Of a stretch of 64,000 nt of DNA, positions 47,525 through 58,700 are shown one piece after another. How positions within the stretch are numbered: the first letter of the stretch is position 1; each line of letters begins with the position of its first letter. The DNA lies in NCBI GenBank assembly GCA_947247005.1, contig OX365949.1:22015130-22079129 (forward strand), written 5' to 3'. This DNA comes from Spisula solida (taxonomy: Eukaryota > Mollusca > Bivalvia > Venerida > Mactridae). The notes beneath the pieces are model-generated. The model was not told the origin of the DNA and searched no databases. It worked only from the letters and a program-made list of their open reading frames with translations. The translations under genes were made by a program, and so were the position numbers.

Positions 47525-48153
47525 TATATGAGCCGTTCTACAGGAAAACCGGGCATAGTGACATTGTATTAGTAGATTCTATTTATTATATGTAATTAGG
47601 TTTAGAAAATCCTCCCAAATGAGAAAAAAGTCATGCTCTTTGATTTAATTTTAAGTTCTTTGATAATATAGACATATGTCTTAGATTTATGTTTTTCTCA
47701 TGAATCATGTTAAGATTTATTCATTCGTTGCTATGGTGACCAATTTCTGAAGAGTATCCAAATTGAAAAATCGAGGGGTTAGCTGTTAAAAACAGTAGCT
47801 ACATTTGTCTAAAAGCTAAAATTCATGATTTAGTTACGTTTCACTAAAAAAGGAATATAATTCTAAAATGTGATACAATTTTGAAAAGTTTACGTCAATA
47901 ACTCATTAAATACTGGATTTATGAACTTCTTGTTAACGTAACGTCAAATAACGTTTGAATGACGTTTGCGACGTCACTAACAAAGTAGGCGGAGTGGTTA
48001 GTTTTAAAAGTCTGTAACTATGTAATTTGATGTTATATTTTGCTCACATTTTCAGAAACTGTTCTAAAGAGTCTCGTCTTTCTAGTGCTATATTATCATG
48101 ATTTTCATAATTGTGTCACTAAGCCCGGCTTTCCTGGAGAACGGCTCATATAT
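47525..48153. mobile_element. MITE, ~625 bp, copy 2 (inverted orientation)
   Basis: Ends TATGAGCCGTTCTACAGGAA and the complement ending CGGCTCATATA. The interior AACGTCAAATAACGTTTGAA then TGACGTTTGCGACGTCAC is the reverse complement of the interior of the copies at 33791 and 50239, so it is inserted the other way round. Confidence 0.85.
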
Positions 48154-48287
48154 ATTAGTAAAATCCCTGGTTTAGTCAACAATTTTCCAGATATGCACGT
48201 AACAATCTTATAAGTGAACACGTGTTTTACCGTAGATCTATACACAGCATGAAAAAACGGGTTTAAGTGCAAATAATATTTTATTAT

Positions 48288-48505
48288 ATTTACTTCTATT
48301 TGGAATTTCACAAAAACGTCAAATTTAAGTCGATTTATTTTCCGTATATAAACTAAATTTAATTTGTAAATTTAATCACAAATAATACTGTAATTATCTT
48401 TCCGTTTATTTGGAATTTCACAAAAACGTCCATATTTAATTCGATTTATTTTACGTATATTAACTAAATTTTATTCATATATATATTCACAAATAATACT
48501 AGTAC
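48288..48505. repeat. 110-bp tandem duplication, 2 copies
   Basis: TGGAATTTCACAAAAACGTC occurs at 48301 and 48411, each followed by a TTTAAnTCGATTTATTTT segment and CACAAATAATACT. The following kilobase (48950-49260) is enriched in AATTTAA/TTAAAT words without a clear period. Confidence 0.85.
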
Positions 48506-49844
48506 AGGCATCCAACTAGATTCGCGTTTAGATCACATGTAGATCTACAAATTTTCTTTCACAAATTTTAAAATTGGAAGAATTTCCATAATTGTTTTAT
48601 TACCTCCCTTGAATAAAAATGTGAGTAAAATTTGTATATATTATCTTTTCCATGCCGTTAAATATACTTTAAATACAAATTATATCGTTAAGTAGTTTCA
48701 TAGTGAACTAGTGTATGTGTAACATCTCTAAATTCTACTTCATGGTTGTTCATGGACATTGAAATATAAAAGCAGTACAGATATAATGATAATATAATTT
48801 AAGTCAGACAAAATAAAAGTATGGTCTAACTATAAATCGAACGACACAGAAATGTTTATGAAAAACAAAAAAAGATACAGAAATGTTTTTATTGGTAAGA
48901 AGCAGGTTACAAACTGCTGAGTGGTTTGTTGTCTTATTTGTACAATATGTGCAGAATAAATTTTACGAAAAAAATATATTTAATCACCTTTAAATGCAAC
49001 TTAAATTACAAATTTAAGCGCATTTAATTTTGCGTTTATATTGCATAAACGTGCATTTAATCCCATTTATATGCTATATTTAATCACCTTTAAATATAAC
49101 TTAAATGTGACTTAAACTTGTAGGAATAATTCGACTTAAATGTAGAATTAAACTAAACTTAAATATGGAATTTAATGGCTACTTTTTTCTGATTAAATGT
49201 ATTTAAATTACGAATATAATTACATTTACGTTACGTTTATTAGAAAACGTAACTTTTCATGCTGTGATAGATTTCTAACTTTTTTATTTATTAATAGTTT
49301 TGGATGGACTTTTGTGTACATGTCATCATGGCCTAGGTAAAAGAATAGCTCCTGATGTTATTCACAACCACAAGATTGGATACATACATTTTTTCTACCA
49401 AATTAAATACAGCGGTTCATTGAACTATGAAACATAACAAATAACGTAAATTGTACGTGAAATCGATGAGTAGATCTAGGTGCAAATTATTGTTTTGAAT
49501 GGTAAATTGGAATTTTAGATATACATGTACCGTCAAGTTAAAAAAAACACATAATAATGCGAACTTTTAAAAATGCTTTGTAGCATATTTTGATTATTAT
49601 GGCCGAAGCAACTTCTCCAAACGTGGGATAGTAAATCAGTATTGTTGTCAAGCTTTCATGAAAAGGTATGACTGTCACGACCGGTAGCCCATGCTTATAG
49701 AAAGTCTCATGATCTGCATTTACTGTTTGTCTTGTATACACAAGCAAATTATGAAAGGACAAAGCAAAATGCATTGTTTATCTGACCAGCATTTCACACA
49801 AACTCGTTATTTTTTAATAATACGCACTGCCATGATAAAGATAT

Positions 49845-50230
49845 TGTGCGAGCGTAGCGAGCTATTAAAAAGTGCATTTGTTCTTAGTACATGTAGCATG
49901 CTAGTACATGTATCCCACAAATACATTCTTAACTTGAAATGATATTATTCACTTAATTCATTTCGCAGTCATTATTCGAGCGAAGCGAGCTAGTAAACTG
50001 TATTGTTTATCTGAGCAGAACCCTTTACAAACTCATTCTCTACTTGATAACATTCACTGATATAATCGTAGTAAGCGATGCGAGTTTTGAGAGATGCAGA
50101 CGAGTGTTTATCTGAGCAGCAGACCAGTGAGTCGATACAGACCCCTATGCACTGATTAAGTTATTGTGCGATCGAAGCGAGAAATAAATTGTGTAATGTG
50201 TGGTTTTTCTGAGCACCATACCGCACAAAC
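49845..50230. repeat. Degenerate ~120-bp repeats carrying GAGCGAAGCGAGC
   Basis: GTGCGAGCGTAGCGAGC (49847), GAGCGAAGCGAGC (49978), GTAAGCGATGCGAG (50070) and GTGCGATCGAAGCGAG (50166) recur with similar flanks (TTTATCTGAGCAG, ACAAACTCA). It directly abuts the MITE at 50239. Confidence 0.7.
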
Positions 50231-50238
50231 TCACTTAA

Positions 50239-50857
50239 TATATGAGCCAGTCTCTGGGAAAACCTGCCATTTTAACAAAAATATTGATTTTAATATTTTC
50301 CAGAGTCTTACAGGATAATGTTAATAAAGCTAAGTGCAAAAGAAATTATTTTAATATCTTGAGTTTTAAGGAAGTTACGGCCTTTTGTAAAGAGTCCCTA
50401 TCCGGAGCTTTTGTGTGACGTCGCAAACGTCATTCAAACGTTATTCGACGTAACTGAAACAAGTATTTTACAATTACCACATTTGATCAATTCTTGACAT
50501 AAACTGTTCAAAATAGTAATAGATTTTATAATTATGTTTCACTTTTTATAATATATATCAAAATTGAAATTGTTTGCGTTCAGAGAAAGGCTACTACTGT
50601 TTTAAACAACTAACTCCTCGTTTTTCTCAATCGGAGTACTTTTCTGAAATTGGTAACCATAGAAACGAAGTATGTGATTTCGACACAATTCATAGGAAAT
50701 TATAAAGCTAAGATATAGTACTGTATGGGTCAATTACTTAAAATAGAATCAATAGATATGTATTTTTCCTCATTTTACAGCTTTAATAAAACTTTAATAC
50801 CTACGGTAATTACATACTGTCAAAATTGTAGGTTTTCCTGGAGAATGGCTCATATAT
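50239..50857. mobile_element. MITE, ~620 bp, copy 3
   Basis: TATATGAGCCAGTCTCTGGG at the left end and the inverse at the right. Colinear with 33791-34408 over its whole length, including TGTGACGTCGCAAACGTCAT and CGTTATTCGACGTAAC. Confidence 0.88.
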
Positions 50858-50946
50858 AGAACTTATTTGATATTGTTCGCTGTATTGTTTAGTTAGATCA
50901 CGTAGAATATTTGAAATCATTCAACCGTTGAGGGGTTCCGATAGGT

Positions 50947-51668
50947 ATCCGACCAACTCACCCCCCCCCCCCCCCCCCCCTACCAACTCACCCCCTATCA
51001 ACTCACCCTGGATTTGGACAACTCGCCCGATGTCAATTTCGAAATGTCCAACTCACACCCCCCCCGTCAATTTTTTTATGTAGAATATTATATTTATTTT
51101 TAAACTATTTATACACAAATAAATTAACATATCACTGCTTTCTCGAATACTTGCACGTTTGTTAGTTATTTACCTTCATTATTTTCAAAACTCGGTATTT
51201 CCACGCATGTTAATTAAATTAACATGCGTGGTCTTTCGGAAACTATGATTTTCTATGCAAGTTATCTAATTTTCCAATGTTTTTAAACAAGGTATTTGAC
51301 TATTGACAATTGATATAATAGATCTAATTATAGTCCTAATTTGTCAATCATAATGTTTTTGACAAATTGTTTTATCTTTTTCCTTTGTTTTTCGCTTTTT
51401 TCACTGTCATAACAGCGTTTTCAAAATGGCCACTGTTTGAAAATACCGTTAATTTTACAAAATTTTCATATTGAACTATTACCAATTTAAAGTGATTTTC
51501 TTTCAACAAATCTATTATATTTAATAAAAATATTTTTAGGGGGTGAGTTGGTATGTTATTTTTTAAGGGGGGATGAGTTGGTCATTGCGTAGGGCGAGTT
51601 ATCCAAATCCAGGGTGAGTTGGTAGGGGGTGAGTTGGTAGGGGGTGAGTTGGTAGGGGATGAGTTGAC
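50947..51668. mobile_element. Inverted-repeat element with CAACTCACCC subrepeats
   Basis: The left arm has CCAACTCACCCCC followed by a ~20-base C run and further CAACTCACCC copies. The right arm has the complement, GGGTGAGTTGGTA, four or more times. Both arms include the longer inverted phrase CTGGATTTGGA / TCCAAATCCAG. The AT-rich interior holds a perfect 14-bp-arm palindrome at 51201-51231 (CCACGCATGTTAAT with a 3-base loop). No coding sequence. Confidence 0.75.
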
Positions 51669-51669
51669 T

Positions 51670-52703
51670 GTAAATCTTCCGATATGCTCCCCTGGATTTC
51701 TTTTTAAAACAATCAAAGATCTAAACACGTATTTTTAGATCTTTGAAACAATGGATTTTGTAAAATAACACAGTATTTCCTGTTTTGTATAGCCTAACAA
51801 ATTTTCGAAATTTATCAACTTTTTAAAATTATTTTTAAAATGTGGTAGAGCTCTACATCTAGATCTCTAGATTTTTTTTCAATGCTGGGTGGAAGTCGGT
51901 TTGCCGGAAATTGTTTTATATTTGTGTTCCCCTGACAGTGCAGTTCATTTGCGTCATTGTGAAATTCATAAACATTTTTGGAATCGTACAATTAAAAGTA
52001 AAATACACTATTTACTGAAAAAAAGTGTAATGAAACATTACTGTCATGAAACTATAAACTATGACGTAAAGTTGGACTCTGCTCAGTGTACGTCATCGCA
52101 TAGACACCTGTTATCATCAATTAAATTCCAATTTAGAAAAAAATATTACTGGTTTATTAAAAAATAAAAAAATATATATTAGGCCAGAGACTATAGTCCG
52201 ATTAGGCTGTCGAAATAATAGTGATAGTTGCAAGTATGAATAAACTAGTGAGTATATATTTACCATTAGCGATCATGGCTCTACATGACTTTTATTACTC
52301 AATTATGCTGTTTAGTTTTACGTTAATATATCTTTAATAATGTTTTCCAGCAGAATCAAGCCTGGAACAGGGCTATTATTATCAATATAATTATACATTT
52401 TTATAATTATTATTTTCTTCAAGATGAAGCCTTTCAGTGGATATACGCCTTTGTCTAGAATTCACGAGACAGTATATTAATAATATCATGTTAACACTGC
52501 TAATGGCCTATAATTTGAAAAAAAACACACCTAAACCCCTAGACGGGCCTCTTAGCAAAGAGTCCTTACATCCGCGCACTGGCGGAAATGCACGGAGATT
52601 GTCGAATGCAGTCGACAAGTGACGCGTACCCGTTCCGGTTGAAGGATAACACGGCGGGAATACACAAAAGCTAGCTAGGTAAAACTTACGCTTGGAATAC
52701 AAC
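51670..52703. other. Intergenic/5' flank of the transglutaminase gene
   Basis: No gene recognised. A 92-codon open frame at 51889-52167 has no recognisable motif and is probably chance. From 52530 to 52700 the base composition rises in GC (GGGCCTCTTAGC, CCGCGCACTGGCGG, GACGCGTACCCGTTCCGG), which fits a 5' UTR or promoter of the gene starting at 52704. Confidence 0.4.
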
Positions 52704-52792
52704 ATGGGAAGACGAGGCAGAAGTTCGGGAGAAGGAGCTGTGGCGGCCCCACCAAAGAGGACAAGACATAGATACAATCTTAGGGCAACATC
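52704..52792 (+). CDS. TGM: Transglutaminase coding exon 1
   Basis: MGRRGRSSGEGAVAAPPKR then TRHRYNLRATS; donor GTACGT, phase 2. Basic and low-complexity, like the N-tail of TGM1, which carries membrane-anchoring cysteines; none is seen here. This is the least conserved exon and its assignment rests on phase and position. Confidence 0.7.
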
Positions 52793-55700
52793 GTACGTAT
52801 ATTGTTTTCATTGAAATATTATTAAATCGTGTTGTTTTTGTTTGTTAAAATTCGTATTTGCTGTTGATTCGGGTGAGTGGTTTAGTTGCCGGTGCGGGAG
52901 TGAAGTCGTTCTCGTAAAAAAGGTGTCGATGTTTGCAGTATTCATTTCCTTGTTTCATTTTTGAAGTGACTCAAGTTGACTTATTGTGATTCAGTCTCCC
53001 CCTCATTCGCCATTTTGTTTTAAGTATTGATTTCTTCCCAAATGGCACTTTGAAGTTTATTATTTGCCGCCTTTTTGTGTATTGATTCAGGGGCGGATCT
53101 GGGTATAATTATTTTAGGGTTGGGGTGGTATATTTGTTGGACTGGGGTGAGTTTCATGTAAGGATAGGCCTAGTGCTTGATCATAATGTATAACAGGACT
53201 CGTTTCCCGAAGTAGCATGCCTTTCGAAATAGGTCCAAGCTGTTGTTGTTAAGCAGATGAATATGTTATCTATACTAAATTTCTTGTCCAAACCTCTTAA
53301 AGTTGATCATTCTGACCATGGGTGTGGAATTCCTATAAATGTCCGACTTGCTCGACTTGGGCATCTTTTTAAGCAACAACAATCCATTTTTAGCCTTTTG
53401 TGATTACTCTTCGTCCGTCGTCCGTCCATCAACAATTGGCTTGTGTAGACACTAGAGGTCACAATTTTAGCCTAATCTTAATGAAACTTGGTCGCAATGA
53501 TCATCTCAACAAAATCTAGACCAAGTTCGATGTTGGGTCATCCGGGGTCAAAAACTAGGTCACAAGGTCAAATCATAGAAAAACCTTGTGTAGTCATTAT
53601 AGGTCACAATGTTGACCTAATCTTTATGAAACTTGGTCTCAATGATCATCTCAACAAAATCTAGGTCAAGTTCGATGTTGGGTCACCCGGGGTCAAAAAC
53701 TAGGTCACAAGGTCAAATCATAGGAAAACCTTATGTAGTCACTAGAGGTCACAGTTTTGACCTTATCTTTATGAAACTTGGGCACAATGATCATTCCAAC
53801 AAATTCTAGGTCATGTTTGATATTGGGTAATTTGGGGTTAAAAACTAGGTCACAAGGTCAAATCATAGAAAACCCTTGTGTAGTTGCTAGAGGTCATAAT
53901 TTTTACCTAATCTTTGTGAAACTTGGTCACAATGATCAACTAGTCAAGATCTAGGTCAAGATTTATATTTCATCATCCGCGATCAAAAACTAGGTCACTA
54001 GGTCAAATCATAGAAAAACCTTGTAGAGTCACTAGAGGTCACAATTTTGGCCTCATCTTTTTGAAACTTTGTCACAAACATTATTTTAACGCAATCTAGG
54101 TCAAGTTTGATATGGGTCATCTGGGGTCAAAAACTAGGTCACTAGATCAATCATAGGGAATACTTATGTAGTCACTAGAGGTCACTATTTTAGCCTAATC
54201 TTTAGGAAACTTTGTCACAATGATCATCTCAACAAACTCTAGGTCACGAGGTTACTAAGTCAAATCACAGGGCAAGTAGATTTAGTTTTGAACAAGTGGA
54301 TATTTCAGTCCAGTTTGCCCATGGGCAAGGGAAAAAATTGAGAATTTCCACACATCTGCTGACACTTTCTGATATGTTGGTTGAAGGTCAAGGTTGTCAT
54401 GACTGGTTGCAATGACCTTGAAGATGAATGACAGTTAGTATTTGGCTGTCATGAGGCGGTTATGGGACATTTATTGGATCTAAGTCACATTAAGTTTTCT
54501 GGAGTTTGGAATGTTTGGTTTGTAATTGAACTTACTAATTTGGATAAAATTTCATGGATATGGGGAATAACAACTAAATGGCATTGAGACTGGCTATTGG
54601 GGCATGGACGTAGGATCATATCCACATGGGGTGTATTTATACATGAGGGCTTCTCTCACAAATCACATTTTGTTCTTTTATCACCAAGCACGAAAGGAAA
54701 ATTACCTAGATCTACTACCAGATTATTTTGCATGTGGAGTAAATTATGGGGTGCTAACAATATGTTCCTCCTGTCAACTCCTTGTCCTACCCTAATTTGG
54801 GGTGCTAATAAAAGAAAAAACAGGAGTGTAGGTATTTAGTGTCATGTTGGTGTGTATGTAAAATGTGTCAGGAGATAATAAATGCTGGTTATGAAACTCT
54901 GTTGTGTAACACTTAATTTTGTGTAATATCCCTACTATACTTAAACTGAAGTAAAATGTATTTATAGCTTTAGTCAATGCATAGGTATGTACTCGTACAT
55001 AAGTGGTTAACTTCCTGACTTGGGGTAGTATGAGTATGGTACTGTTACTGATGTATTATGTACTTTTGCACTATGTTCATAAATCTATTGTTTTAAATGT
55101 ATGGATGGTAAGCTGCATAACATGATGTAATTAAAAAGAACTTTTTGGCAAGCCCCTGGTACTTTGGTATGATCTTTAGATATAAAAAATCGTAATTGAA
55201 AAACAACAAATATGCAGTACATGCATGCACATATATAATGTTTGAGTAGGCAAATAAGCAGAAACTAAAAACTTACCGGTAACTATAAATCAATGCTTAT
55301 AAATGTATAGATAAGGCCGAAAAAATAAATAATTATATTTTTCTGGTAGGTAAGGCTACCTACCCTGTATTTTTCCCCTACCCTTAAACATTTATGTTGC
55401 TTTGGTGGAAGTTACAGCAGATCAAACAGTACCTAAATTCAATCGAAAAATATTAATGCTTTTCCTACCTACGTCCACATTTTTTGCCCCCCCACCATTT
55501 AATGGGGGGGGGGGTATTATTAGATAGATTTGGTACCATAGTGCCTAAGCGCTTTTTAAGTTCAATATTTTCCACAAAATTATTCGTACCTGACCTATAA
55601 CTCTATGATTCTTTATAGGAGTCGAGCAAAGAGAGATAAAGCTCTGGGTGGGGAACAAGATGGACGTAGAGTTATTATATCTGATGAAGACTTCAGGGAG

Positions 55701-58700
55701 CAGAATCCAGCACTGGCTGTCATCAAGGAAGGTACGATTCTGTGAGACATTCTGTCAGATAATGTCAATATTCAATGGGCAGATTACGCTGTTTGTTCCA
55801 AAGCAAAATGCCGTTGGAATGAATATGGCATTGTAAGACATTGTTTGATAATGTCATTAGGTTCAAAACCACCTAATATATCAGTTCTTTAGCTCAATGT
55901 AGAGTGACAAATTTCTGTCCGAAAACTTTTTATTATTCATAGGGACCGCTCAAATATTTTTTTAATCAATGGAAAAATAGCTTTCAGCTTAAAAAACATT
56001 GTATCATATAAGAACTTTTTTTGTCACGCCCGGTGAACACATTTTCTCACATGTGCAGATTGATCCAAGTCAAATGTATAGTAAATAGTTACTTCTGGAA
56101 CAAAATAATTTTGTTGCTTTTGAGAGCTTGTTGTTCTATGGACGAAGAGATGGCATTGTAATAGATTGTCATATCAATGACAACTCATACTTGCGCTATA
56201 ATCTGATAATTCTGGATATATTACAGGAAAGTCGCTGGATATTGAGTCGATTGATCTGTTGAAGGAAGAGAACAATAAAGCACATCACACAGATGAGTTT
56301 GAACAGGAAGATCTGATAGTTAGACGTGGTCAGAGTTTCCAGTTGAAAGTCAAGTTTGACCGGGCGGTCAACAAGGAGCAGGATTTGATCTTTGTCAAGT
56401 TTGCGTATGGTAAGTATTTAAAGTCTTGAAACAACTTGTGACTAAGTTTTCCTTCTTGCATACGTTTTGCATATTTCCTGCCGAAGTTCATCGTCTGAAT
56501 CAATAATTACTTGTCCCGGACAATCATACAAGTTGTAATTTTGCAGACTGTATTTATTTATTAGGATATTAAAAATAATATATTGTGTTGCTAGTGTTAA
56601 TATGTCAGTTGGTGCATAAGTCAGTCGTAAGACCATATGGGTTCAAAAAGCAATAAACCATGAATGCTTTAGCCTTGAATCTACACACTTTATGTAGATT
56701 GGTCTGGACTCGTAATAGATGACTCTTTGATTTTGAGGTAACTACCTTTAACATTGTTACTGTGACCTTGACATAGAAATGGTTTTGGATAGGTAACAAC
56801 AGAAGATTTAAACTATATGCGGAGTGTTCTAGACATGGAGATAACTCCACCATTGATTTTAAGGTAACTAAATTCAATTTCAAGATCACAATGGCTTTAA
56901 AATGAATCGAAGCACTGAGAGTACTATTAGGAGGCGTATCTGGTTGCTGCTACTAAAGCTTAAACCGACTTTACATGTTTAATGTTCGTTTTCTTACTGC
57001 CGATCTTGTCTTGAATGTCAAAATAGGCATATGTGACTATATAGGCATGTTAGGTATCTAAATAATTGTTAAAAGGTGCATATTAATTTATATGTAATAC
57101 GTGTATTGAATGCGTATATCAAAAGTGGCTTTAAAATGATACTACGCGCCTATTTATCAGATTCTACAGTACCGTCTTGTAATCACTTCCCTCACAGCGT
57201 GAGACAGTCTATAGAAAGCGGCTAGCTAGTACAGCGACACCATATGATTGCATAACAGTACTTTGCAGACCGTATACGATTCATTGATAAAACCATCACT
57301 TGACCGTAGTCTGAAGTTTCTAAAAATAGCTTTACAGCCGGGACATTTGATGAACACGTCATTTTCGTATTATGAAACAAGTTCGGTATCGGCCGGTGTT
57401 GTGATTTTTTTGCAAAAATATCGATTTAACGAACAGTTTCACAATAAGTTTTGATCTTAGAATAAACAAATGTTGCTGATTGGCTTAAATCAGTTAAAAA
57501 ATTAGGAGAAACATATGTAGCAGTATTGGGAATGTTGACAGTTTCTGGAACTACTTGAACGCGGATTCACATAGCAGCCTAAAGACGGTTAATTTTGTAT
57601 TAAGAAATGGGCAATGGTAGTAATGAGAGGCTTAAACACCTCCCAAAAATGGTGTCTGACCAATAACTTGGTTAAGGATCTTGAAGCATTTGTTTTGGTC
57701 TTGACATGCAGATAACTTCTATTCATTTCGTGGTCAGTAGGTCAAAGGTCAAGATTACTCTGACCTTTAACATAAATGACTATTTGGCTGCCATGGGGGT
57801 TTAATGTTTAACATCTCCTGTTAACTTATTGTTGTATTTTTGACCATATAACTTTAGTACTGTATTATAATATTGAGTGGTTTAGAACTAAGTCTTGTTT
57901 CATTCAGGGGCCAGACCACAGGAAAATAAGGGAACATTGGTAAGATTGGCTGTTGATCTCGTAGATGGTGTAGAATCAGCCAATGATTGGGTTGTTAAGG
58001 TGTCGGAGGTTGTCAAGGAGACGGTGACCCTGTCCATTACATCGGAGGCTGATTCTATGATTGGGAAATACGAGATATTGTTTGAGACCAAGTTGAAGGA
58101 CAGCAAGAAAGATTTCAACAAACAAGATCTTGATACCTACTTCTACATGCTGTTTAACCCTTGGTGCAAAGGTAATTAAACAAAGTCTGTTATTCTGTTT
58201 TACAAGTGTTTGGGATAGTAAGTCTGTTGAAATTCAAATAATGTATAATCCAATGACCATATAATATTATTGTTTTCATTGGGCGTATTACCTGTATGTA
58301 CAAAGGTATTGAACAAATTCTGTTATTGTTTTACACGCGTGTGGCTGAGTGAATCTGTGGAAATTCAAATAAGGTATAATTCAATGACCATATTGTATTT
58401 AACTTCAGCTTTTGTTTTCATCAGACATATTACCCGTATTTACTAGGTATGTTTAGAATACTAATCTAATAATTGAAGTATTCTGTGCAGAACCTTGTAA
58501 CTAATATATTTATAAATGAATAAAGGACCTGGCTGGTTCATATTTTTGTCTCCCACTTACAATGTGGGGGGACATACTAATTTTGCCCTAGATGTCTCAA
58601 CTGTCTGGATGGATGTTACAAAGTTTTTCTGTGATTTTTCTCCTTAAACACTGGTGAAATTAAATGAAGCTTAACATGAAGATTTGGTTCTAAGTTTAGT

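Noticed and set aside
51889..52167. 92-codon open frame with a basic C-terminus
   Set aside because: No recognisable domain, no splice partners, AT-rich surroundings; chance frame is more likely.
54597..54839. Overlapping 63- and 80-codon plus-strand open frames in transglutaminase intron 1
   Set aside because: No homology and no matching splice sites with neighbouring exons; exons 1 and 2 already join in phase without them.
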